From positions 97,674-161,673 of the forward strand of contig CAJUND010000007.1 of the NCBI GenBank assembly GCA_910587655.1: a stretch of DNA of 64,000 nucleotides, given 5' to 3'. The DNA is from an uncultured Agathobacter sp. (lineage in GTDB: Bacteria; Bacillota; Clostridia; Lachnospirales; Lachnospiraceae). The notes beneath the pieces were generated by a model. That model saw nothing but the letters and a program-made list of their open reading frames with translations. It did not search any database and was not told the origin of the DNA. Numbering within the stretch: the stretch's first letter is position 1; each line of letters opens with the position of its first letter. Shown in pieces: positions 15,763 through 24,166 of the stretch. A program made the translations under genes and the position numbers.

Positions 15763-16566
15763 TTAAAAATCTGTCAGATTGGCAGCCCTCTTCTCCAGGA
15801 ATGCTCCCATGCCTTCTTTCTTGTCGTTTGTATCATTAACAACGCCGAACAGATTAGCCTCCATCTCAACTGCGTTTCTGATGTCCATGTCATAGCCGTT
15901 GTTGATGGCAGCCTTTGCAACAGATACTGCATAGCTTCCCTTGGAGATAATCTTTGCAGCCATGTCTTTTGCAGTCTGCATCAGCTCTTCCTTTGCCACT
16001 ACTTTATTTACAAGTCCGATACGGTATGCTTCGTTTGCATCCACATTGTCGCAGGTAAAGATCATTTCCTTTGCGCGTCCCATGCCTACCAGGCGTGCAA
16101 GTCTCTGTGTTCCGCCGAATCCCGGAATGATTCCGAGTCCGCATTCCGGCTGTGCAAATACTGCATTGTCACTTGCGATACGGATATCACAGCTCATCGC
16201 AATCTCGCATCCTCCGCCAAGTGCAAATCCGTTAATGGCGGCAATTGTTACCTGACGCATATTCTGCAGCTTAAAGAACGGCTCTGACGCCTTAATTCCG
16301 AATGCACGTGCCTCAGGCGCTGTAAAGTTTACCATCTCTGCAATATCGGCGCCTGCCACGAATGACTTGAATTCATTGCCTTTCTTATCCGGACCGCCGG
16401 TTAAGATGACAACTTTAATGTCGTCGTTCTTTTCGATTTCGCCCAGGCAGACATTTAACTCATCCAGGGTCTCAGAGTTTAATGCATTTAATGCCGCCGG
16501 TCTGGAAATTGCAAGAACAGCGATTCCGTCTGACACATCAAGTGTTAAGTTTTTAAATTCACTCAT
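15763..16566 (-). CDS. crt: Crotonase / enoyl-CoA hydratase
   Basis: Hydrates crotonyl-CoA to 3-hydroxybutyryl-CoA (or runs the reverse) in butyrate-type fermentation. The 267 residues carry the crotonase fold: the oxyanion-hole motif in SFVAGADIAEM, the ALGGGCEIAMSCD loop, and ECGLGIIPGFGGTQRLARL with both catalytic glutamates. A strong AGGAGG precedes the start. The rest of the butyryl-CoA operon (thl, hbd, bcd, etf) is not next to it, so the symbol rests on family resemblance. Confidence 0.9.
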   Translation of the reverse strand: MSEFKNLTLDVSDGIAVLAISRPAALNALNSETLDELNVCLGEIEKNDDIKVVILTGGPDKKGNEFKSFVAGADIAEMVNFTAPEARAFGIKASEPFFKLQNMRQVTIAAINGFALGGGCEIAMSCDIRIASDNAVFAQPECGLGIIPGFGGTQRLARLVGMGRAKEMIFTCDNVDANEAYRIGLVNKVVAKEELMQTAKDMAAKIISKGSYAVSVAKAAINNGYDMDIRNAVEMEANLFGVVNDTNDKKEGMGAFLEKRAANLTDF

Positions 16567-16618
16567 AGTAAAATTCCTCCTAAAACATGTACGTTTTTTA
16601 TGATATTATGGTAACACT

Positions 16619-16636
16619 TTGACAATTTTTTGTCAA
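16619..16636. promoter_or_regulatory. Palindrome over the -35 region of crt
   Basis: TTGACA and TGTCAA flank six bases. On the minus strand this supplies a TTGACA -35 with TACCAT 17 bases on. It overlaps the stop codon of the upstream phosphonopyruvate decarboxylase gene. Possibly an operator separating crt from the polymer operon. Confidence 0.4.
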
Positions 16637-17763
16637 TTTTTATTGTGGTATTCCATAAATGCCTCTTTATTTTCTGCCGCGGTTTCTTTCGGCCTTCCCA
16701 GGTCCGTCCGCACATCCAGGGACACTTTAACCTCCAGAAACGACAACTGCTGTTTCTGGCGGATGACACAGAGCGCATGCTGCAGTCCCTTTATGTCGGA
16801 TACCATTTCTGCATACGGATAACCGCAGGCAGCCGCAACCGGTGCAAAATCCAGTCCGCTGCATCCGGTAGGCATCCCTCCGACAGATTCATGCGCATCA
16901 TTATTCAGGCAGATATGAACCATATTTGGGGGCTGCTGTCTGCCAAGGAAAGCCATGCTTCCCATATGCATAAGCACTGCACCGTCCCCGTCAATGCAGT
17001 AAACTGTTTTTTCCTGATGCTCTTTTGCAAGTCCAAACGCAACCATGGATGCATGCCCCATGCCGCCTACCGTCAGAAATGCCTGCTTATGGTGTTCCCT
17101 GAGCCTGTCGCTCTGTTCATAAACTTCACGGGATATTTTACCTGTTGTGGATACCACGATATCATCCTCTGAAATACCGGAAAGTATTTCCCGCACCGCT
17201 TCCTCACGGACCAGACTCCAGGAATTTTTCTGCCGGTATTTTCCGGCGGATTCAAAAGTACCCGGCTCTGCAACAAGGGCAAACTGTTTTTTTTCTGCCA
17301 GACATTGATCCGCCTGCACAAAAACGGCTTCCAGTTCCTGTTCTGTCATCTGTTTTTTTAAGAGTGCATATGGAATGGCAAGCTCCTTTAACAACGTGCA
17401 GGTAATTTCACCCATAAAACGGTGCTGCGGCTCATCCTTCACCCCCGGCATTCCCCGCCACCCGATTAAAAAAAGTACCGGTATGCCGTAAACCTTTTCG
17501 TTTGCAAGCGATGTGACGGGATTTACCGCATTCCCCAGACCGCTGTTCTGCATATAAACGCATGCCGGATTTCCCGTGGCAAGATAATGACCGGCTGCAA
17601 CTGCCACTGCTGCTCCCTCATTTGCAGGAACATAATGGCAGAAAGGCATTTCATCATCCTGGTTCAGGTAATAACAGAACTCTTTCAGGGCGGAGTCCGG
17701 CACGCCTGCCACGGTGTCTATATGATGTTTTTTCAGATATTTTGCAAAAACAGAAACTTCCAT
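16633..17763 (-). CDS. aepY: Phosphonopyruvate decarboxylase
   Basis: Thiamine-diphosphate enzyme that decarboxylates 3-phosphonopyruvate to phosphonoacetaldehyde, the step that pulls C-P bond synthesis forward. The 376 residues align well with known AepY/Ppd proteins: PANEGAAVAVAAGHYLATG with the ThDP-activating Glu49, YMQNSGLGNAVNPVTSLA, LIGWRGMPGVKDEPQH, and the ThDP/Mg motif IDGDGAVLMHMGS...NND. Sulfopyruvate decarboxylase is the main alternative. It ends a seven-gene run, six bases after the Rossmann gene. PEP mutase, which makes its substrate, is not in the window. Confidence 0.88.
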   Translation of the reverse strand: MEVSVFAKYLKKHHIDTVAGVPDSALKEFCYYLNQDDEMPFCHYVPANEGAAVAVAAGHYLATGNPACVYMQNSGLGNAVNPVTSLANEKVYGIPVLFLIGWRGMPGVKDEPQHRFMGEITCTLLKELAIPYALLKKQMTEQELEAVFVQADQCLAEKKQFALVAEPGTFESAGKYRQKNSWSLVREEAVREILSGISEDDIVVSTTGKISREVYEQSDRLREHHKQAFLTVGGMGHASMVAFGLAKEHQEKTVYCIDGDGAVLMHMGSMAFLGRQQPPNMVHICLNNDAHESVGGMPTGCSGLDFAPVAAACGYPYAEMVSDIKGLQHALCVIRQKQQLSFLEVKVSLDVRTDLGRPKETAAENKEAFMEYHNKN

Positions 17764-17769
17764 TTTTAT

Positions 17770-18954
17770 CTATCCCTTCTTAAGCGCCGGAGCGATAATT
17801 TCCTGTATAAGCATGTCGGCAGTCTGGTCAATTTCGTCAAATCCCACCTCTTTCGGCAGCTGTACCCCGAACCTCTCCTGCACCTTTTCCAGCAGCCGGT
17901 CCGTATAGACTAATTTTCCATCTGTGATATTTTCCACTCCGTCAAACGCAATCGACTGCCTGTTTGCCTGACGCATCTGCTCTAACGTAAATACGGATGT
18001 GTCAATGCCAATCTTTAACTGTTCTGATGCAGCGTCTATAAAGACCGGATATCCTCCCGTCTCCCCGAACACTCCGGGACAGTGGATTTTGCGTTTTTCC
18101 CCATTTCTGACCGCATCCGTTATTGCGGTAATAATCTCAAAATTACTGGAAGCGTTCATCATATTCCGTCTTGCATCGACCGGCATGGGAATTTTACATG
18201 CTTCAAATATTTCCTTCTGGCTGCATTCCACCTGCTGCCCATTGCAGGAAATATGTAAAAGCTGTTCCATTCCTTCTGTATGTCCTTCTTTGCTGATGAC
18301 AACATCATGAAAATGGGATGTCGCAAGTGTCACATCCACATTCCAGAAATTGGGAATCCCCAGTTTTTCTGCAACTGCAAATTTAATTCGCGGCACCAGA
18401 TGGTTCAGGTTTCCGCTTCCAAAATCCGGATAATTTTTCCCGGCTGATTTCAGCCATGGAATCACTGCATCCGAATACGAAGTATTTATAAAAACTGCAT
18501 GGGAATACGCCAGCTCTGCGGCTTCCATGATATTTCTTATATACTTGACCGCCAGCGGGCTCCAGATTCCATATGCCCGAAAGTTTGACCACGAAATACT
18601 TCCGTATTTTAAGCCTGAATACGCCCGGCTGCTGTTTACCACAAAGTCCGGCTGGTATTTCCTTATACAGTCCGCCATCTGCTGTATGTTATTAAAATCG
18701 ACGCCATGCTCCACAATGATCTGCGAACGGTTTACTCCCCGTATCAGCGCCCCGACCCTTACAATATTGCTGCTGCTTTCCAGCTTGTCTTTATTTCTTC
18801 CGACAACCACGATTCTGACTGACGGGTCATTCCTTGCTGCCAGATAATCCAGCAGATAAGTACCCACACTTCCCAGTCCCATAATCATAACGGTAAGATT
18901 TTCATTTTCTGTATGCTCTTTTAAAATCCCCAGTCTCTCATCCAGTGTTTTCAT
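17770..18954 (-). CDS. Rossmann-fold NAD(P)-binding protein, unknown role
   Basis: 394 residues, soluble. A nucleotide-binding motif, MIMGLGSVGTYLLDYLAAR (residues 23-41), and the following strand ending VVVGRNKDKL indicate NAD(P) binding, as in saccharopine- or homospermidine-type dehydrogenases. The rest (NSSRAYSGLKYGSISWSNFR, DVTLATSHFHDVVISKEG, HCPGVFGETGGYPVF) matches no family I can name. Packed between the nucleotidyltransferase (11 bases) and aepY (6 bases), so it probably acts on an intermediate of the same pathway, for instance reducing or modifying a phosphonate or its nucleotide conjugate; that is inference. Confidence 0.65.
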   Translation of the reverse strand: MKTLDERLGILKEHTENENLTVMIMGLGSVGTYLLDYLAARNDPSVRIVVVGRNKDKLESSSNIVRVGALIRGVNRSQIIVEHGVDFNNIQQMADCIRKYQPDFVVNSSRAYSGLKYGSISWSNFRAYGIWSPLAVKYIRNIMEAAELAYSHAVFINTSYSDAVIPWLKSAGKNYPDFGSGNLNHLVPRIKFAVAEKLGIPNFWNVDVTLATSHFHDVVISKEGHTEGMEQLLHISCNGQQVECSQKEIFEACKIPMPVDARRNMMNASSNFEIITAITDAVRNGEKRKIHCPGVFGETGGYPVFIDAASEQLKIGIDTSVFTLEQMRQANRQSIAFDGVENITDGKLVYTDRLLEKVQERFGVQLPKEVGFDEIDQTADMLIQEIIAPALKKG

Positions 18955-18965
18955 TATCAGACCTC

Positions 18966-19715
18966 TTATAAATATTTTTCACAGTTTCTGTAATCTTCCC
19001 TTGTATTACAGTTCACCCATTTTTTAAATTTTACAATTTCCACATGCTCCCTTGAAACATGGTTCAAGTAACGTTCTACAAAACATAAATTTGTGCCGTG
19101 CCAGTCTGACTCATCCATTTCAGCCATGACCTGTACTGCTGCATTTTTCTCTGAAAATTTCCATACCTGGCCGGAATTATAAATTTCCGAAAATGGTTCC
19201 GGCAGACGGAACAGTCCGTGCTGTGTATCATACAGATATTTGATTTCATTCTGTTCGTTTATATATAATGCAACTGCCTTTTTTGACATTATCGGGTCAG
19301 AATTTACGGTCAGACAGCTTTTTTTACTGTCTGTGATATATGCCATGGATTCACTGTCAAAAAACAAATCCCCTTCTATAAAAACCACATCCGTACAGTC
19401 CGGTTTTGAATAACACCCCTGCAGTCCGGTTTTCAGGCTGTATCCGGAACCATATGTTTCATAATAAGGATTGCAGATGACATCAATCCCAAACGGAAAT
19501 TCCCCTCTCAGGTTTTCTATGTATTTTTCCAGTTCACCGAACTGGTATCCGCCAACTATTATTACGCCTTTACATCCCCGGCACTTTTTTAAAATTGAAT
19601 AAAGTAATGTTTTTTTATGATGCTCTGTGTGGTAAATACATTTCAAAACAGGCGTCTCCTCCCTCTGGTTAAACCTGCTGGATACGCCCGCAACCGTAAT
19701 AACTGCATATGTCAT
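18966..19715 (-). CDS. MobA/LicC-like nucleotidyltransferase
   Basis: 249-residue NTP-transferase-like protein, cytoplasmic. The N-terminus ITVAGVSSRFNQREETPVLK is a diverged form of the GxGxR...K signature; NPYYETYGSGYSLKTGL resembles the segment of LicC/PntC-type CTP:phosphocholine or CTP:aminoethylphosphonate cytidylyltransferases; VFIEGDLFFD supplies metal-binding aspartate. With aepY four genes... two genes downstream, activation of a phosphonate or alcohol phosphate with CTP is the best guess. The start at 19715 follows GGGGGAT; an in-frame extension to 19793 overlaps the epimerase gene and is unlikely. Confidence 0.72.
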   Translation of the reverse strand: MTYAVITVAGVSSRFNQREETPVLKCIYHTEHHKKTLLYSILKKCRGCKGVIIVGGYQFGELEKYIENLRGEFPFGIDVICNPYYETYGSGYSLKTGLQGCYSKPDCTDVVFIEGDLFFDSESMAYITDSKKSCLTVNSDPIMSKKAVALYINEQNEIKYLYDTQHGLFRLPEPFSEIYNSGQVWKFSEKNAAVQVMAEMDESDWHGTNLCFVERYLNHVSREHVEIVKFKKWVNCNTREDYRNCEKYL

Positions 19716-19753
19716 CTTTTCATCCCCCTGCCGGAAACGCCCGCCGTTTCCGA

Positions 19754-20764
19754 TTAACCTTCCTGTAAAATCTGTCTGTGGTAATCCACGCACATGGCGA
19801 TTCCCTCATCCAGTGAAATCTCCGGCTTCCAGCCCGTGCGTTCCATGATTTTTTTTGCCGATAGCACTCTGCGCTCAGGGTCTGCCGAACGGTATCCTTC
19901 AAATTCTACCTGATAGTCATCCAGCCCCAGGCACGCTGCACACCTGTCCACTAAATCAAGTATGGAAACTTCCTCCTCTGTTGCCACATTATATACAGAA
20001 CCGTCCAGTGTTTCAGGATTTGTGCTTTCTATTACCGCCAGTACCGCTGCACAGCTGTCATAGTTATGCAGAAAAGTCCTTTTGTTTATCTTTGAATTTT
20101 CCAGAAGAACTACTTTTTTTTCTTTGATAAGGCTGGTGATAATATGTGGCAGTATGTGCTTGGGATATAACTCATTATTGCTGTAAACATTTGCAAATCT
20201 CAGTGAACAGCCTTTTATCTGTCCCTGTTCCACTGCATCCTTCATAAAAAACTCGGTCAGCAGTTTTCCGGCAGCATAGCTTGTCCTCTGGCTGTGCTCC
20301 GCTGTGGCAAGAAGAAGGTAATCATCCTCGCACACGCCCCCTTCTTTCCATGACTGCATGGAATAAACCTCCGAAGTCGAGCAGTTAATAAAAATTTCTG
20401 CTCCCATCTGTACCGCCTGCTCCAGAAAGCTTTTCATCCCCATGACATTTGTCTGAAAGGTTGCGTCAATATGATAAAAATGCTCCGTATGAACCACTGC
20501 TGCACAGTTAATATAAATGGTTCTTCCGAAACTGCTTTTTTTCTTCCGTACAGCATCTTTCAGCAGATACATGAATTTTTTATCGTTGATATCCCCTTCA
20601 AAAAATTCCAGGTTACTGTCATTTATAATGTCCTCAATTGTTTTGACAGAGGATGCAAAAAAATTATCAAATCCTATGACAGCATCCCCTTTTTTCAGTA
20701 TCTGGCGCGCCAGCTCATTTCCGGTCATTCCTGTCACGCCGCTGATTACATATAAATCTTTCAT
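19754..20764 (-). CDS. NAD-dependent epimerase/dehydratase (extended SDR)
   Basis: 336-residue short-chain dehydrogenase/reductase acting on a nucleotide sugar. The N-terminal motif is VISGVTGMTGNELARQIL, with Asp of FDNF as the NAD ribose ligand. The catalytic set is Ser/Thr in CSTSEVY and the Tyr-Lys pair YAAGK in SYAAGKLLTE. The C-terminal lobe ends GWKPEISLDEGI, as in UDP-glucuronate or UDP-glucose epimerases. The substrate is not predictable. Gene 32 bases after the phosphoesterase. Confidence 0.82.
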   Translation of the reverse strand: MKDLYVISGVTGMTGNELARQILKKGDAVIGFDNFFASSVKTIEDIINDSNLEFFEGDINDKKFMYLLKDAVRKKKSSFGRTIYINCAAVVHTEHFYHIDATFQTNVMGMKSFLEQAVQMGAEIFINCSTSEVYSMQSWKEGGVCEDDYLLLATAEHSQRTSYAAGKLLTEFFMKDAVEQGQIKGCSLRFANVYSNNELYPKHILPHIITSLIKEKKVVLLENSKINKRTFLHNYDSCAAVLAVIESTNPETLDGSVYNVATEEEVSILDLVDRCAACLGLDDYQVEFEGYRSADPERRVLSAKKIMERTGWKPEISLDEGIAMCVDYHRQILQEG

Positions 20765-20796
20765 GCCGGTCTCCTTTTTTATTCCGTCCCGATTTC

Positions 20797-21525
20797 CTAA
20801 ATCCCCTTTGCCAGCCGCTCCTTATAAAACCGGTCCACCTGGTCTGAAAAAAGCTTCATTTCCGCTTTGTAATCATATTCCAGGGAATGCATGGTTACGG
20901 TTCCGCTTTCTATATCCAGCACTGCAAAATTTGCATTTGGATTATGGTTTCTTGGCTGTCCGACGGAACCGGGATTCAGAAAAACTGTCTTTTTTTTATT
21001 GCGGTATTCTGCACTGTTTCCATCGTAAAATTTCTCTGCGCAGAATGGAATATGGGAATGTCCGCTGAACACATAGTCATATTCTGCATATGCTTCATCC
21101 AGACATGCAAAGTCAATGCTTTTCCAGAATACATCCTCAAGGGAACCATGCACGGCAAGACAGTGCTTACCGCTGATATCAAACTCCTGAAAGCCCTTTG
21201 TGTTCATATTCCGTATATAGGCAAATGAACGTTCTGACAGCCCGCTTCTGGTATGCTTTGCGCATAGTTTTCCCCGTTCACTGGAAAACCGTTCATAATA
21301 GTCTTTTGCAACTGCCTGCTCATGGTTTCCCCAGATGTTCACCAGAATTTTATTTTCATCCAGCTCCAAAAGTCTCTCAATCACCTCATTGGACCGCGGT
21401 CCGTAATCAATGATGTCTCCCAGCAGCACCACATGGTCCATGGCATTCAGATCTGCGCAGTCCAGTACTCTGTTAAGCGCTGTCAGGTTCGCATGAATGT
21501 CGGATAAAATTATAATATTTTTCAT
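20797..21525 (-). CDS. Calcineurin-like metallophosphoesterase
   Basis: 242-residue soluble phosphoesterase with the family's metal ligands in order: ILSDIHAN, GDIIDYGP, GNHEQA, VHGSLED and GHSHIPF, followed by NPGSVGQPRN, typical of YfcE/diadenosine-tetraphosphatase-like enzymes. Its place inside the polymer operon suggests it hydrolyses a phosphodiester or phosphomonoester intermediate of the pathway. Confidence 0.82.
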   Translation of the reverse strand: MKNIIILSDIHANLTALNRVLDCADLNAMDHVVLLGDIIDYGPRSNEVIERLLELDENKILVNIWGNHEQAVAKDYYERFSSERGKLCAKHTRSGLSERSFAYIRNMNTKGFQEFDISGKHCLAVHGSLEDVFWKSIDFACLDEAYAEYDYVFSGHSHIPFCAEKFYDGNSAEYRNKKKTVFLNPGSVGQPRNHNPNANFAVLDIESGTVTMHSLEYDYKAEMKLFSDQVDRFYKERLAKGI

Positions 21526-21543
21526 ACCGCACTCCCGGCAGTC

Positions 21544-24165
21544 CTATTCCGCCGCCGGCAGAATGGCATTGACTGCTTCTTTTTTCCAGTTGTTTTTATC
21601 CCGCATATCATTCCGGACAGAAAACCAGGTGCCTGGCTGGAATGTATTTCCATTGTTTTCTGAAATCTTCCAGTTCAGGGAGTAAAGGACATACTGTTTG
21701 TCCTTTTTTGCATCCATGTTTATTTCCTTTCCCGTAAAAGGATTAACCGGATGGCTGATGAGGTCTCCTGTGGCAAGCGACGGTACATCTCCGTTTGTCA
21801 TAAACTCTTCTGATGTCACAAATCCGCTGCTGTTAAAATCTTTTACCATCAGCAGGGGGTAAAAAGCACAGATGTCGTTTGTATCATCCAGCATCAGGCT
21901 TTCTGTATGGTTTAAATTCTGCCCGTGGTCGGATACAAGTATTATCCTAGTGTTATCATAAACATTATTTTCACGCATATAATCAAACCATTTTCCCAGC
22001 TGTATCATTGCTGCCATATTGACCTGGTAATGCATTAACTGCATATCTTCCTTCATTTCCAGCTTCTGTCCGTTTAATTCAAACCGGTCTTTATGTTTCT
22101 TTTCGTACTCCGTATTATCCACCTTGTCCGCCAGAGTATATTCCGGTTCCTGGAGCATAACCGGGCAATGGGTAAGGTCATTTGCCATCATTAAAAATGT
22201 ATCTGTGCCATCCTCTGTTATCTCTGTCATTGAAGACAGCTCGGACATAATGTAGTAATTTTCTATAAATGTATCCCCCCCTGTTAAATTAACCGTACCT
22301 CCGCCGGAATTTGACCGTCTGACATCCGCCTGGAGATAACTGCCATTGTCATACCACAGGTTCTGGAACAGAAGCGGCATGACTTTCATAACCGAGTAGC
22401 AGAAAAAATTCCTTCTGTTATTCTGTAACAGGTTTTCTTTACTGGAAATATCAGAAATCATTGCGGCTTTTGTAATATGCGTTTCGATTTCAGGATATTC
22501 ATCGTAAATGGACAGATCCGGTATCCACTGGTAATTTGCATAAGGGGCATCACAGACTGTCACATCATAATTATTCCGGTCAAACAGAACCGGCATAACT
22601 TTCAGCGCCTCATTGTGTTTTGTCACCAGAGGCTCACTGCTCCTTTTATTCATTTCATACGGCGTATACTCGTATCCCCCGAAAAGGGCGGGCGCCCCGA
22701 AATTGGTAGTCCTTCCATACGAAATCACATTGGAATACCAGGTAAAACCTGAAAACTGTTCTTTCAGTTCCGGTTTTTCATGAAACATATACGGAACATA
22801 AAGTCCCATCGCCCGGTCCAGCATCAGAACGATTACATTTTTTCCTGTTTTGCTCAGGGAAAAATAGGAGTCTTTATGTATATCCTCAAAAAACCGGCTG
22901 CTTTCCTGGTCATAGGACTGCTCCCTGATATCGGCAGTAGCGGCATTGATATGCTGTACATTCAGCACAGACATACAGCAGACTGCCACACTTCCTGCCG
23001 CCAGTACCTGGAAAATAATTTTCTGCCAGCGTCTGGCAATCAGATAAAACACAAGTATGACCGCAAGAATAATTACCGCATTTCCCAGCTGCTCTTTCCA
23101 GCTGAAATCCATGCCTTTTTCGTATTGCAATCCGGTTGTTAAAATTCCAAGGTCTTTTCCAAAAAACATGTAATCGGCAACCCCCACACCGGAAAGTATC
23201 CATACCGCACGGTCAAACACTCTCCTGACTGAAGGCCCTGACAGCCAGTAAAATACCCCGCACCAGACAACAAAAACCCCAAGCGCAAGAAAAAATGCAC
23301 TTAAGACAAGTTCAAGCGGCGTATAAAAATAATTTAAAATAATAAACTCCTGCGGGGATGACTCTATCACTGCTGACGGAATCAGTATTCCGGTCAGAAA
23401 GGACAAAAAAAGCTCTCCCGCAAAAAACACTTTTGCGTCTGCCGTTGTGTCCCTGTTTTTGAAAAGTGAAATTTTCCCCTTATGCTTTACACCCTGGCGG
23501 GAGGTTACAATTGTTTTCACCAGTGAAAAAATATTATTCAGTGTCCAGTAAAAAACAAGCCCGGACGGAGAATCAAACAAAAAAGCAAGGAAAAAAGCCG
23601 CCATGGCATACAGCTGTATTCTGGACTTTAACGTACTGTCTTTTGTAAAAACCATGCAGGAAACCAGATTGATAATTGTCATAATATACGGTAAGGCATT
23701 AAGGGAAAGCCCTCCGATTACAATCATGCCGTCCGGTTCCCCAAGGTTCTTCAGCGGTCCGAACGAAGCGCCGTTTAACGACTGCAGCCCTGAAAGAAAC
23801 TGGTATGCCGCCACAAAAAAAGGAATCTGCAGTAAAAGCGAAACCGCACCGCGCAGCGCATAAACAGGCTTATAATTGTTCTGTCTGTAATATGTCTGCA
23901 GCATCATGGTGCGTTCACTTCCGCGGAATGTTTTTTTAATGTGCGACACGCCTTTCTGAAGTTTTGCCTGAATGTCACGCTCATCCTTCTGCATATTGTC
24001 TGCACGCATGTACAGGGGAAGAACCAGAAAATTTACCACCAGACTCAGCACAATAATTGATAATCCCGGATTACCCGTTATTTTTTCTGCAGTCACATAT
24101 ACCATTTCAAAAAGCAGCTGAAGCGGCTTAATCAGCAGTGTATGTAATATCTCTTCAAACGACAT
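21544..24165 (-). CDS. YidC/Oxa1 domain fused to an LtaS/sulfatase-type phosphatase domain
   Basis: An 873-residue membrane protein with two parts. Residues about 10-222 are a YidC/Oxa1/Alb3 domain: first helix with LVVNFLVLPLYMR, a charged cytoplasmic hairpin (60-100), LLLQIPFFVAAYQFL, and DSPSGLVFYWTLNNIFSLV. The conserved groove arginine of insertases aligns with Asn45. Residues 240-402 add further membrane helices. Residues about 440-800 are an extracellular alkaline-phosphatase-superfamily domain: metal ligand Asp450 (VIVLMLD), candidate nucleophile Thr486/Thr487 (YGRTTNFG), and Asp746-His747 (LVSDHGQN). LtaS-type enzymes with this fold transfer or remove glycerol-phosphate groups. The start is one base after the stop of the glycerophosphotransferase gene. 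This is probably a polymer-modifying or polymerising enzyme, not the housekeeping insertase. Confidence 0.85.
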   Translation of the reverse strand: MSFEEILHTLLIKPLQLLFEMVYVTAEKITGNPGLSIIVLSLVVNFLVLPLYMRADNMQKDERDIQAKLQKGVSHIKKTFRGSERTMMLQTYYRQNNYKPVYALRGAVSLLLQIPFFVAAYQFLSGLQSLNGASFGPLKNLGEPDGMIVIGGLSLNALPYIMTIINLVSCMVFTKDSTLKSRIQLYAMAAFFLAFLFDSPSGLVFYWTLNNIFSLVKTIVTSRQGVKHKGKISLFKNRDTTADAKVFFAGELFLSFLTGILIPSAVIESSPQEFIILNYFYTPLELVLSAFFLALGVFVVWCGVFYWLSGPSVRRVFDRAVWILSGVGVADYMFFGKDLGILTTGLQYEKGMDFSWKEQLGNAVIILAVILVFYLIARRWQKIIFQVLAAGSVAVCCMSVLNVQHINAATADIREQSYDQESSRFFEDIHKDSYFSLSKTGKNVIVLMLDRAMGLYVPYMFHEKPELKEQFSGFTWYSNVISYGRTTNFGAPALFGGYEYTPYEMNKRSSEPLVTKHNEALKVMPVLFDRNNYDVTVCDAPYANYQWIPDLSIYDEYPEIETHITKAAMISDISSKENLLQNNRRNFFCYSVMKVMPLLFQNLWYDNGSYLQADVRRSNSGGGTVNLTGGDTFIENYYIMSELSSMTEITEDGTDTFLMMANDLTHCPVMLQEPEYTLADKVDNTEYEKKHKDRFELNGQKLEMKEDMQLMHYQVNMAAMIQLGKWFDYMRENNVYDNTRIILVSDHGQNLNHTESLMLDDTNDICAFYPLLMVKDFNSSGFVTSEEFMTNGDVPSLATGDLISHPVNPFTGKEINMDAKKDKQYVLYSLNWKISENNGNTFQPGTWFSVRNDMRDKNNWKKEAVNAILPAAE

Positions 24166-24166
24166 C

